DNA of 64,000 nt from Phenylobacterium sp. (lineage in GTDB: Bacteria; Pseudomonadota; Alphaproteobacteria; Caulobacterales; Caulobacteraceae), in assembly GCF_004297125.1 (NCBI RefSeq), contig NZ_SCVD01000023.1, positions 1 to 64,000 of the forward strand, read 5' to 3'. Of the stretch, positions 25,827 through 34,303 are shown in pieces. Position numbers and translations under genes: made by a program. Within the stretch, counting starts at the first letter, position 1. Each line of letters begins with the position of its first letter. Below the pieces are notes generated by a model that worked only from the letters and a program-made list of their open reading frames with translations, was not told where the DNA came from and did no database searches.

Positions 25827-26854
25827 CAGCCGGCTCCGTAATCGGCGAACAGCGCCTTCCACTGGGCGACGACGGCGGCCTCCGAGAATTCGGCCTCCAC
25901 CCTGGCCCCGCCCGCGGCGGCCAGGCGCGCGCGCAGCATGGGCTCGGCCAGCAGGCGCCGCACGCCGGCGGCCAGGGCGTTGGCGTCGTCGACCGGGACC
26001 AGCAGGCCGTCGCCGCCGTCCTGGATCAGCGCCTTGGGGCCCTGGCTGTCGGCGGCGATCACCGGCAGGCCGTGGGCCCAGCTCTGGATCACCACATTGC
26101 CCAAGGGCTCGAAGCGCGAAGGGAAGACGCAGACGTCGGCGGTCCGGTAGAGCGCCGAGGCGTCGGTGCGCCAGCCCAGGAAGCGGACCCGGTTCGCCAC
26201 GCCCAGCGCCTCGGCCATGCCCTTCAGCTTGGCCTCCAGCGGACCGACGCCGGCGATCCAGAGGAAGGCCTCCGGAAGCTGGGCCAGCGCCTGGAGGCTC
26301 ACGTCGTGGGCCTTGTTCTCGTGGAGCCGGCCCATGGCCAGCAGCAGGGGCGCGTCCTCGGGGGTGTCGAGGGCGGCGCGGTCCACCGGCCCGGCATCCG
26401 GCGGCGCGGCGGCGAAGTTGGGGATGCAGGTCACCCGTCCCGCCGGCCAGCCCTGGCCCACGATCCAGTCGGCGATGTCTTCGGTGTTGGCCACCAAGTG
26501 GTCGAAGCCCTTGTAGTATTTCAGGCTGTAGTAGCCCCCCAGCCGCCCGATCCGCGCCCAGGGCCCGCGCGGGGTATGGCGCGCGGCGCGGTTCATCCAG
26601 GCCAGGGCCACCGTGGTCTTCTGAAGGGCTGCAAAGCCGGAGGCCGCCGGCTTGGTCAGGATGTCGAACGGACCGCCAAACCGCAGCACCTTCACCGGCA
26701 CGCCGGCCTTGCGGAGCCGCGCCTCGCGGGCGGGATTGGCGCGGATGACGGCGGCCTCGGCCAGCCCCGCGCGCTTCAAGGCCTCGACGAGGTCGACGAA
26801 GTACGTCTCAGCCCCGCCTTCGCCGGCCGTTCCCAGGAGGTGGAGGACGCTCAT
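25826..26854 (-). CDS. Glycosyltransferase family 4 protein
   Basis: A 342-aa GT-B enzyme. N-terminal GTAGEGGAETYFVDLVEAL and C-terminal FPSRFEPLGNVVIQSWAHGLPVIAADSQG show the group 1 fold. At the usual E-x7-E position the second residue is Gln (E-PLGNVVI-Q). It probably adds a sugar to a lipid- or polysaccharide-linked acceptor in the cytoplasm. It heads an operon with asnB (TGATG overlap) and the exported hydrolase, which suggests a surface glycan or capsule-like function. Confidence 0.85.
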   Translation of the reverse strand: MSVLHLLGTAGEGGAETYFVDLVEALKRAGLAEAAVIRANPAREARLRKAGVPVKVLRFGGPFDILTKPAASGFAALQKTTVALAWMNRAARHTPRGPWARIGRLGGYYSLKYYKGFDHLVANTEDIADWIVGQGWPAGRVTCIPNFAAAPPDAGPVDRAALDTPEDAPLLLAMGRLHENKAHDVSLQALAQLPEAFLWIAGVGPLEAKLKGMAEALGVANRVRFLGWRTDASALYRTADVCVFPSRFEPLGNVVIQSWAHGLPVIAADSQGPKALIQDGGDGLLVPVDDANALAAGVRRLLAEPMLRARLAAAGGARVEAEFSEAAVVAQWKALFADYGAG

Positions 26855-26933
26855 CGAGGTGCGACCCTAACGGCTCCCGCCCATTCGCCCAAGCGCTTGA
26901 AGCGCGCCGTATCTGCCCCTATAACCCGCGCCT

Positions 26934-27048
26934 CGCGCGTCGGGCGCCCTGATGTGGCTGGGTAGCTCAGCTGGTTAGAGCGGTGGATTCATAACCCACA
27001 GGTCGGCGGTTCAAGTCCGCCCCCCGCCACCAGGGCGCCCGTCGCGCG
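26934..27048. repeat. Long inverted repeat enclosing tRNA-Met
   Basis: An 18-nt arm (26934-26951, CGCGCGTCGGGCGCCCTG) and its near-complement (27031-27048, CAGGGCGCCCGTCGCGCG; 17 of 18 positions complementary) flank the tRNA. The right arm includes the last two bases of the encoded CCA. In a transcript it would extend the acceptor helix around the pre-tRNA. Confidence 0.6.
26956..27032 (+). tRNA. tRNA-Met (CAT)
   Basis: 77 nt including an encoded CCA. D-stem GCTC/GAGC, anticodon loop TTCATAA with CAT at 26990-26992, T-stem GGCGG/CCGCC with TTCAAGT. The acceptor GGCTGGG pairs with CCCCGCC except for a T4-C69 mismatch, and the anticodon stem has A31-C39. The GGC...GCC acceptor start with discriminator A73 fits elongator tRNA-Met better than the lysidine tRNA-Ile(CAT), but the two share the anticodon, so identity is not proven. 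Confidence 0.85.
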
Positions 27049-27056
27049 ATTTTCCC

Positions 27057-27596
27057 TCAGTCTTCCAGCATTTCGCCGATCCGGCGCACCGTGCTCCAGG
27101 CGCGGATCGTGCCGACGCCGGAGCGTTCCCTGGAGAGCATCGCGACCACGCGCGACTTGCCAGGCGGTTCGGGCGTGTAGATCCACAGGTCGCCGTCGAC
27201 CAGGGCGACCTTCTCCCGCGGGCTGGCGCGCTCGGCCAGGGCCGCGAAGGCGGCGTCCCCGATCGGCTCGCGCATCATCCGCACGGCGACATGGCCAGGA
27301 TCGCGGGCGGTCTCGTCCGGAAACGGGTTGGCGGCCGCCAGCTTCCGGAAGGCGGCGGCGGTGCGGACGATGGTGTCGATGCGCCGCCCGAAGGCCTGTT
27401 CGAACGCGTCTTCCAACCGGCGCTCCAGCTTGCGGATGCCCGCGCCCTCGGCGTCGAAGACCGCGTTGCCGGTGGAGAGGAGCGTGCGCGGCCGCTCTAC
27501 GCCGACGCCCTCCAGCACATGAAGCCAGTCGGCCATCTTCAGCCGCCGCTCCCGGCTGAGCGTGATGCTGTAGAGAAGAGCGACGTAGCGCACCAC
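27057..27596 (-). CDS. DUF1697 domain-containing protein
   Basis: A 179-aa protein starting with GTG at 27596 (VRYVALL). The pattern matches DUF1697: MADWLHVLEGVGVERPRTLLSTGNAVFDAEG, then IDTIVRTAAAFRKLAAANPFPD and KVALVDGDLWIYTPEP. Family function unknown, widespread in bacteria. It is downstream of the 74-aa gene on the same strand with a 13-bp gap. Confidence 0.82.
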   Translation of the reverse strand: MVRYVALLYSITLSRERRLKMADWLHVLEGVGVERPRTLLSTGNAVFDAEGAGIRKLERRLEDAFEQAFGRRIDTIVRTAAAFRKLAAANPFPDETARDPGHVAVRMMREPIGDAAFAALAERASPREKVALVDGDLWIYTPEPPGKSRVVAMLSRERSGVGTIRAWSTVRRIGEMLED

Positions 27597-27609
27597 GAGC
27601 GCCGGCGGC

Positions 27610-27834
27610 TCAGGCGGCGCGTTCCTCGGCCTCCGGCGTCTCCGCCTCGGCCGGCTGGGGCGGCGTGTTGATCGTCAGGAAGGCGTCGTAGCCCTGGGCT
27701 TCGGCCTTGTGCGCGGCGTTGCTGGCGGCGGCCACGGCGGTGTCCAGGGTCGAATAGGGCCCGAAGTGCCTGCCGTTCAGACCGACCTTCCAGACGCCGT
27801 CGATGAAGTCGACCGTGTAGTTCACCGGGACCAT
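27610..27834 (-). CDS. Small DUF2188-like protein
   Basis: 74 aa from the ATG at 27834 preceded by GGAGAGG. The core WKVGLNGRHFGPYSTLDTAVAAASNAAHKAEAQGYDAFL resembles the DUF2188 pattern (short beta strands then a helix). The C-terminus is rich in Pro, Ala and Glu. No known role. The frame opens further upstream but lacks a ribosome site there. Confidence 0.65.
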   Translation of the reverse strand: MVPVNYTVDFIDGVWKVGLNGRHFGPYSTLDTAVAAASNAAHKAEAQGYDAFLTINTPPQPAEAETPEAEERAA

Positions 27835-28013
27835 GGCGCGCCTCTCCGCCGGACAAGGCGGAATCGAATCAGATTCGAGCCCGGAAGGCGAGCGTTCCGC
27901 GAACGCGGCGCGGTCCAACCATCCCCGGCGGGCGCTTCTGCGTCTGGCACGAGGCTTGTTGCGTAACACGTTAGGCGGACCAAAACGGGACGCCGGCCGA
28001 TGGAGACAAGCCG

Positions 28014-28211
28014 ATGGCGTCTTCCGTTGTTGTAGCCCGCACCAAGACGGATGGGCTCGAGTATCTCGCCGATGGGGCGCATGGGGTCTGGACGGAAGCG
28101 TCGGACCTGGCCCAGCAGTTCATCAACATCCGGGAGGCGACCCGCGCGGCGATGCGCCTGCCCAGCCGGTTCCGGGCGTTCGCCCTGCCGGTGACGCAAT
28201 CGCTCAACTGA
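28014..28211 (+). CDS. Small hypothetical protein, 65 aa
   Basis: The ATG is preceded by GGAGACAAG. No membrane segment or signal peptide. Contains DLAQQFINIREATRAAMRLPSRFRAF, a helical, basic stretch. Family not recognised. It ends 7 bp before the convergent methyltransferase. Confidence 0.5.
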   Translation: MASSVVVARTKTDGLEYLADGAHGVWTEASDLAQQFINIREATRAAMRLPSRFRAFALPVTQSLN

Positions 28212-28218
28212 GCGGAGC

Positions 28219-28839
28219 TTAAGGGGCGGCCTCGCCCCACTCGTTCCAGCCGGCGAACCGGGGCGTGCCCGGGATGTACATGCTGTCGCGACGCCCGACC
28301 TTGAAGCCGGCGGCCTCGATGGCCGTGGTGACGGGGCGGGTCAGGTGGCAGCCGCCGGCGATGGCTTTCCAGACCGGTTCGATCCGCCGCTGCCACTTGG
28401 CGACGCCAGGGTCGGGCGCAAGACCATGCTCGCAGTACAGGAACCGCCCGCCGGGCTTCAGGACCCGTCGCGCCTCCGCCAGGGCCTTGGCCGGCGCCTG
28501 CACGGAGCAGAGCGTGAAGGTGCAGACCACGCAGTCGAAGCCGGCGTCCTCGAAAGGCAGGGCCTCGGCCGTTCCTTCCTCGACCTTTACCGAAAGCCGC
28601 GGGTCCCGCGGCGCAGCCTCCGCGATGGCGCGCAGTTCGGGCGCGGGATCCACCCCGGTGACGCTGGTGACCTTGTCGGGGTCGTAGAGGGCCAGGTTCA
28701 GGCCCATGCCGATGCCCAGTTCCAGCACGCGCCCCTCCGCCCTCGGCACGACTTTCGCCCGTTGCTTCATCATCGGCGGCGCCGAGCAGGCGCACTTCAG
28801 CAGCTTGGGCAGGACGAAGCGATCGTAGAGCGAGGCCAT
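28219..28839 (-). CDS. Class I SAM-dependent methyltransferase, METTL7-like
   Basis: 206 aa. SAM motif VLELGIGMGLNLALYD at about residues 37-52, then VEEGTAEALPFEDAGFDCVV and RVLKPGGRFLYCEHGLA. The segment RRIEPVWKAIAGGCHLTR is close to METTL7/TMT1 thiol methyltransferases and related bacterial proteins. The likely substrate is a small thiol or lipid-like compound, but this is inference. It follows the DUF2125 gene by 17 bp in the same direction. Confidence 0.83.
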   Translation of the reverse strand: MASLYDRFVLPKLLKCACSAPPMMKQRAKVVPRAEGRVLELGIGMGLNLALYDPDKVTSVTGVDPAPELRAIAEAAPRDPRLSVKVEEGTAEALPFEDAGFDCVVCTFTLCSVQAPAKALAEARRVLKPGGRFLYCEHGLAPDPGVAKWQRRIEPVWKAIAGGCHLTRPVTTAIEAAGFKVGRRDSMYIPGTPRFAGWNEWGEAAP

Positions 28840-28856
28840 GAGCCAGCATGGCCCAG

Positions 28857-29906
28857 CTAATTGGGTTCGTACACCTTTGGCGCAGGCGCCAGGGCGACGG
28901 GGCCGAGCGTGGTCTGGCCGGCCTCGAAATTGAGGGTGGCGCGGGCCAGGTCGCCCTCCTGCCGGGCTACGGTGACGGCGGCGGCGGCCTCGGCGCGATC
29001 CTGCGGGATGGCCCCGGTCGAACCCATGGCGTTCAGGGCGCGAGGCGCCTGGCGCAACGAGACGTCCAGCACGCCGGCCAGCCGCCCGTCGATCCCGACG
29101 CGCAGCGTGCCGGAGTTGGCGCCGATCACCGCGTCGCCGGCCGTGAGCCCGCCCCGCTTGACGCTCATCTGGCCTCCGGCGTTGGTCCAGTTCCGGACGG
29201 CGCCAGGCCAATCGCGGCCATGGAAGGCGCTGATTTTAGACACCCGGCCGTCCCATTCGATGGAGATCGGTTTCTCGCCCGCGATGCGGCCCAGCAGGCC
29301 GGAAAGCCGCGCCTTGCCGTCCTTGACCGAGAACCAGACCCCGGCCTCGTCGCCCACCTCGCTGGGGGCCTGACGCAGGTGGAACTCGACGTGCTCGGCG
29401 GCCTGCAGGCCGAAGGGCTGGGCGCCCGCCGCAGGCTGGAACGTCAGGCCGGAGCCCTCGAAGGAGACATTGGGCGGGGTGTTCTGGAAGTGGCTTAGGC
29501 TGGCGCGGATCGACTTGCCGCCGACCCGCACCGGCCCGCCCACCGGCCGCACGAAGGTGACGCCCTGGGGCGCGGCGAGGATCCAGGTGGTGGGCGCGTG
29601 CATGAACGCCTGGCCCTCCAGCTCCGGCGCTTCCAGGGCCCAGCCCGAGCGGTCGCGGATGCGCGCCTCGGTGAGGGTCACGTTCAGCCGGAAGGGATAG
29701 CCGCCGATGGCCCGGTCCTTCCACGCCACCTCGTAGCCGGCCGCCTTCAGCGTCGCGGCGCCGGCGTCCATCCGCGCCTTGACCTCGCTGCGCGCCCAGA
29801 TCCAGGCGGCCGTCCAGGCGAGGACGAAGGCCAGGAACAGGCCAAAGGTGATGTAGAGGCGCAGGCGGCTCAGTTTGCGGGGCGCGGTCGGATCGGGCAC
29901 AGACAT
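28857..29906 (-). CDS. DUF2125 membrane protein
   Basis: A 349-aa protein with one N-terminal membrane segment (about residues 18-38) and a large periplasmic beta-rich domain. The start of the domain, GYEVAWKDRAIGGYPFRLNVTLTEARI, is characteristic of DUF2125, an alphaproteobacterial family of the AsmA/YdgA-like lipid-related shape. Exact function unknown, likely envelope-associated. Confidence 0.83.
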   Translation of the reverse strand: MSVPDPTAPRKLSRLRLYITFGLFLAFVLAWTAAWIWARSEVKARMDAGAATLKAAGYEVAWKDRAIGGYPFRLNVTLTEARIRDRSGWALEAPELEGQAFMHAPTTWILAAPQGVTFVRPVGGPVRVGGKSIRASLSHFQNTPPNVSFEGSGLTFQPAAGAQPFGLQAAEHVEFHLRQAPSEVGDEAGVWFSVKDGKARLSGLLGRIAGEKPISIEWDGRVSKISAFHGRDWPGAVRNWTNAGGQMSVKRGGLTAGDAVIGANSGTLRVGIDGRLAGVLDVSLRQAPRALNAMGSTGAIPQDRAEAAAAVTVARQEGDLARATLNFEAGQTTLGPVALAPAPKVYEPN

Positions 29907-29929
29907 TCGGGACTTGTTCGAGGGGTGGA

Positions 29930-30454
29930 ATGGCGTCGGAACGCTGGGTCTTCGGCTACGGATCGCTGATGTGGCGGCCAGGGTTCCCGTTCGCGGAGCG
30001 GCGAGGCGCCACCTTACACGGACGTCGCCGGGCCTTCTGCATCTATTCCGTCCACCACCGCGGCACCCACGAGCGGCCGGGCCTGGTGCTGGGCCTGGCG
30101 CCGGGCGGGGCGTGCCGGGGCGCGGTCTACCGGGTGGCGGAGCAGGATTGGGCGGAGGTCTACGCCTACCTGCTGGACCGCGAGCAGCCGACGGAGACCT
30201 ACATCGAGGCGCGGCGGCCCGTCCGGCTGGATGACGGACGCCGGGTCGAGGCGCTGTGCTTCCTGTCGGACGTCCACCACCCGCAGTGGGCGGGGGCGCT
30301 GACGCCGGAGCGGCAGGCGGAGCTGATCGCCGGGGCCACGGGGCTGTCGGGCCGCAACGTCGACTACCTGCGCGACCTGGTCGAGCACCTGCGCGAGATG
30401 CGGGTGCGGGACGCCGGCATGGAGCGGTTGCTGGGGATGGTGGAAGCCGCCTAG
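29930..30454 (+). CDS. ChaC-like gamma-glutamylcyclotransferase
   Basis: 174 aa. VFGYGSLMWRPGF at residues 8-20 forms the glycine-rich substrate loop, and the acidic catalytic residue is expected in YLLDREQPTETY. These enzymes cleave glutathione to 5-oxoproline and Cys-Gly in the cytoplasm. The end overlaps plsC by 4 bp (CTAG shared stop). Confidence 0.87.
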   Translation: MASERWVFGYGSLMWRPGFPFAERRGATLHGRRRAFCIYSVHHRGTHERPGLVLGLAPGGACRGAVYRVAEQDWAEVYAYLLDREQPTETYIEARRPVRLDDGRRVEALCFLSDVHHPQWAGALTPERQAELIAGATGLSGRNVDYLRDLVEHLREMRVRDAGMERLLGMVEAA

Positions 30455-31155
30455 CGCCCCAGCAGTTCGTTCGACTTCATCTCGATCCGCTCTTCCAGCA
30501 GGCGCATGAACTCGGCGCGCTTCAGGCCGGGGGGGATCGGCTCGAGGTACTCGTAGACGATGAGGCCGGGCGTCAGCTTCAGGCCCTTGGCCGACCAGTG
30601 CTCGCCGGCGTTGGTCGCCACCGGATAGACCGGCACGTTCAGCTCCTTGTAGAGGGCGGCGATGCCGGGCTTGTAGTCGGGCGCGGCCCCGATCGGCTGG
30701 CGCGTGCCTTCCGGGAAGATCACCAGCTGGGCGCCCCACTTGAAGCGGTCGATCCCCTCGCGGATCAGCTGGCGCATGGTCTTGGCGGCGCCGGCGCGGT
30801 CGATGACGATCGCCCCGGCCTTCTTCCCGTACCAGCCGAACCACGGGATCCAGGCCAGTTCCTTCTTCATCACGAAGGCGTTGGCCGGCAGCCAGGTGAA
30901 CTGGGCGAAGACGTCCAGCATGCACTGGTGCTTGGGCGCCACCAGGGCCGCGCCGGTGGGGATGTACTCGCGGCCGCGCACCTCCACCCGCACGCCCACC
31001 AAGCCCAGCAGGGCGATCACGCCCTTGCCCCAGAAATTGAACATCCAGTGCGACCAGCGGCGCGGGCCGAACAGGATCGGCGTGAAGCCGACCGCGACCA
31101 CCGTCGTCCAGACGCTGAACAGGATCAGGTAGACGGTCGATCGGAGGGTCTGCAC
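30451..31155 (-). CDS. plsC: 1-acyl-sn-glycerol-3-phosphate acyltransferase
   Basis: 234 aa from the GTG at 31155, 2 nt after the ydcF-like stop (TGACCGTG). N-terminal membrane segments, then the catalytic H76-x4-D81 (HQCMLD) and the glycerophosphate-binding FPEGT at 146-150. Makes phosphatidic acid on the inner membrane. Downstream of ftsEX and a YdcF protein; this arrangement is plausibly an operon for envelope growth. Confidence 0.92.
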   Translation of the reverse strand: MQTLRSTVYLILFSVWTTVVAVGFTPILFGPRRWSHWMFNFWGKGVIALLGLVGVRVEVRGREYIPTGAALVAPKHQCMLDVFAQFTWLPANAFVMKKELAWIPWFGWYGKKAGAIVIDRAGAAKTMRQLIREGIDRFKWGAQLVIFPEGTRQPIGAAPDYKPGIAALYKELNVPVYPVATNAGEHWSAKGLKLTPGLIVYEYLEPIPPGLKRAEFMRLLEERIEMKSNELLGR

Positions 31156-31157
31156 GG

Positions 31158-31781
31158 TCAGGCCTTGGGTTGCGCGGCGGGGGCTTCGCGGGGGCCGAGC
31201 CCCAGCACGGCCTCGCGGCCGAGGATCGCCAGGTACTTGCAATACTCCACCACCATCAACCGGGCCGCGGCGGGATTGCGCCACCAGCGCCGGTCCTTCA
31301 GGGCCCGGGTGGGGACGGCGTAGGTCTGGGCCGTGATCCCGGTGCCGCGCAGGACCGCGTTCAGCTCCAGCATGGCGCGGGGCATGTGGTAGTCGGCGGT
31401 GACGACGATCAGGCTGCGGTAGCGCATGGCCTGGGCCCAGGCCGCGGTCTCGCGGGCGTTGCCGACCGTGTCGGCGGCGGTGAAGCCCAGGTCCACGCAA
31501 CAGTCGTAGAGCCGGCGCACGGCGCGCGAGACGTTGCGGATGTCCTCCCGGCTGGCCTTGCGGTTGACGCCGGAGACCAGGACGCGGCTGCCGTAGCCGT
31601 CCTCCAGCAGGCCCACGGCGGCGCCGAGGCGCTCGTTCGAGCCCGCGCCGGTCAGGGCCACGATCCCCTGGGCGGGGATGGGCGCGCGGGCCGGCGTCTG
31701 GTGCTGGACCCGGCCCGCGAAGGCGAGGAGCCCGGAGAACCAGATCAGCGCCACGACCAGGAAGGCGGCGATCGACTTCAT
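31158..31781 (-). CDS. YdcF/SanA-like DUF218 protein
   Basis: A 207-aa protein with an N-terminal hydrophobic segment (residues 5-22). The DUF218 fold is shown by GIVALTGAGSNERLGAAVGLLEDGYGSRVLVSG and VVTADYHMPRAMLELNAVL. DUF218 proteins act on envelope or wall precursors in some organisms. It follows ftsX by 12 bp and directly precedes plsC. Confidence 0.85.
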   Translation of the reverse strand: MKSIAAFLVVALIWFSGLLAFAGRVQHQTPARAPIPAQGIVALTGAGSNERLGAAVGLLEDGYGSRVLVSGVNRKASREDIRNVSRAVRRLYDCCVDLGFTAADTVGNARETAAWAQAMRYRSLIVVTADYHMPRAMLELNAVLRGTGITAQTYAVPTRALKDRRWWRNPAAARLMVVEYCKYLAILGREAVLGLGPREAPAAQPKA

Positions 31782-31793
31782 TGCGGCCCCATT

Positions 31794-32684
31794 CTACAGG
31801 GCTTTTATCAGCCGCCGGGCCGTCACGCGCGCGGCCACCGCGGCGACCAGGGCGGCCAGCACCGGGCAGGGCAGGACGGCCAGCAGGTCGATCCAGGCGA
31901 TGGGCAGGGCCGGCGTGATCCCCTGGCCGCCGCCCATCAGGCGCAGGATCGCGCCCAGCGCCGCCGCCGCCGCCGCCCCCGCCGCCCCCGAGATGGCGGC
32001 CACGCGGGCGAAGCGCAGCTCGAACAGACTGGCGATCTGGGCGTCCTCGGCGCCGGTCAGGTGCAGCACCTCGACCACGTCGCGCCGCGCGGCCAGGCCG
32101 GCGCGGGTGGCGAAGGCGATGACGGCCGCGGCCGCCCCGGCGATCAGCAGCAGCAGGGTGGCGGCCGTCCAGCGGACCACGCCGGCGGCCTTGCGGATGT
32201 CCTTGATCCAGACGCTGTGGTCGTCGACGACGGCGTCCAGGCCGTGGCCCTTCAGCGCCTTGTCCAGGGCCGCAGCGGTGGCGGGCGCCTTGCGGTCCAG
32301 GCCCACGGCCACCAGGCGCGGCACGGGCAGGTCGTCCAGGTCGGCGACGTCGCCCAGCCACGGCTTGATCAGCGCGTAGGCCTTCTCCTTCTCCAGCGCC
32401 CGGGCCTCGGTGACGCCGGGCACGCCGGCCAGGGCCTCCGCCGCGCGGGCCGCTGCCGCGTCGGGGGTCTCGCCGCCGCGGGCGCGGACGATCACCGTGG
32501 CCTCGCCGGTGAGCTGGCTGGCCCAGTCCTGCGCGGCGCGGTTGCCGGCGATCACGCCCAGCGCGGTCAGGCAGGCCAGGAAGCAGAGCACCGCCACCAC
32601 GAACAGCAGGGCCGGGTCGCGGGCGTCCTCCTCCGGCAGGAACGAGGCCGGCCGCCAGCGGGCGGGGTCGAAGGGCTCGCTCAT
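31794..32684 (-). CDS. ftsX: Cell division protein FtsX
   Basis: A 296-aa permease-like partner of FtsE: first membrane segment at about residues 25-45, a periplasmic loop (EATVIVRARGGETPDAAA) used in amidase activator contact, and three C-terminal membrane segments. Works in the divisome to couple ATP use to peptidoglycan hydrolysis. Its ATG overlaps the ftsE stop by 4 bp. Confidence 0.92.
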   Translation of the reverse strand: MSEPFDPARWRPASFLPEEDARDPALLFVVAVLCFLACLTALGVIAGNRAAQDWASQLTGEATVIVRARGGETPDAAAARAAEALAGVPGVTEARALEKEKAYALIKPWLGDVADLDDLPVPRLVAVGLDRKAPATAAALDKALKGHGLDAVVDDHSVWIKDIRKAAGVVRWTAATLLLLIAGAAAAVIAFATRAGLAARRDVVEVLHLTGAEDAQIASLFELRFARVAAISGAAGAAAAAALGAILRLMGGGQGITPALPIAWIDLLAVLPCPVLAALVAAVAARVTARRLIKAL

Positions 32685-33421
32685 CCGGCCGCCTCGGGCG
32701 CCATCGGCCCTTGCGGCGGGAGCGGGCGCAGGCGGCCCTTGTCCAGGTGCAGCACCGGGCGCGCCGAGCGGGCGACCAGGTCCTGGTCGTGGGTGGCGAT
32801 GATGATGGTGGTGCCCAGCCGGTTCAGCTCGACGAACAGGCGGTAGATGCGCAGCGCCATCTCGTGGTCGACGTTTCCGGTCGGCTCGTCCGCCAGCAGG
32901 ATCTCGGGGCGGTTGACCACGGCGCGGGCGATGGCCAGCCGCTGCTTCTCGCCCCCGGCCAGGGTGGGGGGCAGGGCTTCCATTCGCGCCCCCAGGCCCA
33001 CCCAGGTCAGGAGCTCGGCCACGTCGTTGCGGTATTCCGACGGCTTGTGGCCGGCGATGCGCAGGGGAAGCGCGGTGTTGTCGAACGCCGACAGGTGGTC
33101 CAGCAGCAGCAGGTCCTGGAACACCACCCCGATCCGGCGCCGGGTGCGGGGCAGCTCGTGCGCCGGCATCGCCGCCACGTCCTCGCCGAACAGCCGCACC
33201 GAGCCGCCCGACGGGCGCGCCGCCAGGTAGATCAGCTTCAGCAGCGAACTTTTCCCGGCGCCCGACGGGCCGGTGACGAAGTGGAAGGATCCGCGCGGCA
33301 GGGACAGCGAAACGTCGCTCAGCACCTCGGGCCCGCGGCCGTAGCGCATGGAAACGCCGGTAAATCGGAGGATTTCGTCGGCCGAGTGGTCCCCGGCGGC
33401 GTCGATGGCGTTTCTGGACAT
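32681..33421 (-). CDS. ftsE: Cell division ATP-binding protein FtsE
   Basis: A 246-aa ABC ATPase from the ATG at 33421. Walker A GPSGAGKS at 51-58, signature LAGGE at 154-158 (usual LSGGE with an Ala), Walker B LLADEP at 175-180 and the H-loop in IIATHDQD. The frame is open far upstream, but the N-terminal homology begins near here. Divergent from the DUF3426 gene with a 57-bp gap. Confidence 0.92.
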   Translation of the reverse strand: MSRNAIDAAGDHSADEILRFTGVSMRYGRGPEVLSDVSLSLPRGSFHFVTGPSGAGKSSLLKLIYLAARPSGGSVRLFGEDVAAMPAHELPRTRRRIGVVFQDLLLLDHLSAFDNTALPLRIAGHKPSEYRNDVAELLTWVGLGARMEALPPTLAGGEKQRLAIARAVVNRPEILLADEPTGNVDHEMALRIYRLFVELNRLGTTIIIATHDQDLVARSARPVLHLDKGRLRPLPPQGPMAPEAAG

Positions 33422-33478
33422 GGAGGCCGAAATCGGCGACCTCGGAAGTGAGGGTGCTGGAGCGTCCGATTCGACCTC

Positions 33479-34303
33479 ATGATACTGACCTGTCCCGAGT
33501 GCGCCACCAGCTATTTTGTCGACGACCTGCGGATTCCGCGGGGCGGCCGCATGGTCAAGTGTACCTCGTGCGGCAATCGCTGGCGCGCCTTCCAGGACCG
33601 CGCCGAGCCCGAGCACCCACCCCTTGAAGACGAGATGCTGGTCGAGGCGCCGCGCGATCCGACGACCCCTGCGCCCGGCGACGACGTCGAATTCATGGCG
33701 GCGCCGGCCGCGCCCATCCGAAAGCCGGAGCCGAAGAAGAAAAAGGCCTCCGTCGCCATGGTCGTGGGCGTCGGCCTGGCCGCGGGGCTGGCCCTGGCGC
33801 TGGGCGGGGCGGTGATCTTCCGCCAGCCGCTGTCCGAAAAGATCCCCGCCACGGCGCCGCTGTTCGCCGCCATCGGCCTGCCGGTGAACACCCTGGGGCT
33901 GGTGATCGAGGGCGTGAAGCAGCAGGCGACGTTCCAGGCAGGGCGCCCGGTGCTGTCGGTGACCGGCGCCATCCGCAACGTGCGCAAGGACTCCATCGAG
34001 GCCCCGCCGATCCGCATCAGCCTGGTGGACAAGGCCGGCAAGCCGGTGGCCGGCGTCCTGGCCCAGCCGCTGAACGCCAAGGTGCCGCCGGGCGCCACCC
34101 GCTATTTCGCGGTCACCCTGGCCGACCCGCCGGCCGGCGCGCACGCGCTGGACATCGCCTTCGAGGAACCCGCCAAGGGCGGCGCGCCGCACGCAGAACC
34201 CGCCGCCGCCGCGCACGCGGAGCCCGCGCCCGCCGCCGCGGCGCCGGTCGAGGCCCAGCCCCTTCCCGCCAATTCTCCGGACGCCCTGACCAAGCATGAG
34301 TGA
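33479..34303 (+). CDS. Zinc-ribbon (MJ0042-type) membrane protein with DUF3426
   Basis: 274 aa. An N-terminal zinc finger C-x2-C...C-x2-C (LTCPECATSYFV, MVKCTSCGNRWRAF, residues 1-38), a Pro/acidic linker, one membrane segment (about residues 93-113), the DUF3426 domain and an Ala/Pro-rich tail. Members are envelope proteins of unknown role found next to ftsE in many alphaproteobacteria. Overlaps hpt by 8 bp. Confidence 0.88.
   Translation: MILTCPECATSYFVDDLRIPRGGRMVKCTSCGNRWRAFQDRAEPEHPPLEDEMLVEAPRDPTTPAPGDDVEFMAAPAAPIRKPEPKKKKASVAMVVGVGLAAGLALALGGAVIFRQPLSEKIPATAPLFAAIGLPVNTLGLVIEGVKQQATFQAGRPVLSVTGAIRNVRKDSIEAPPIRISLVDKAGKPVAGVLAQPLNAKVPPGATRYFAVTLADPPAGAHALDIAFEEPAKGGAPHAEPAAAAHAEPAPAAAAPVEAQPLPANSPDALTKHE

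Noticed and set aside
26956..27032. tRNA-Ile with lysidine-modified CAT anticodon
   Set aside because: The GGC...GCC acceptor end with A73 and the loop sequence fit elongator tRNA-Met better, although the anticodon is shared.
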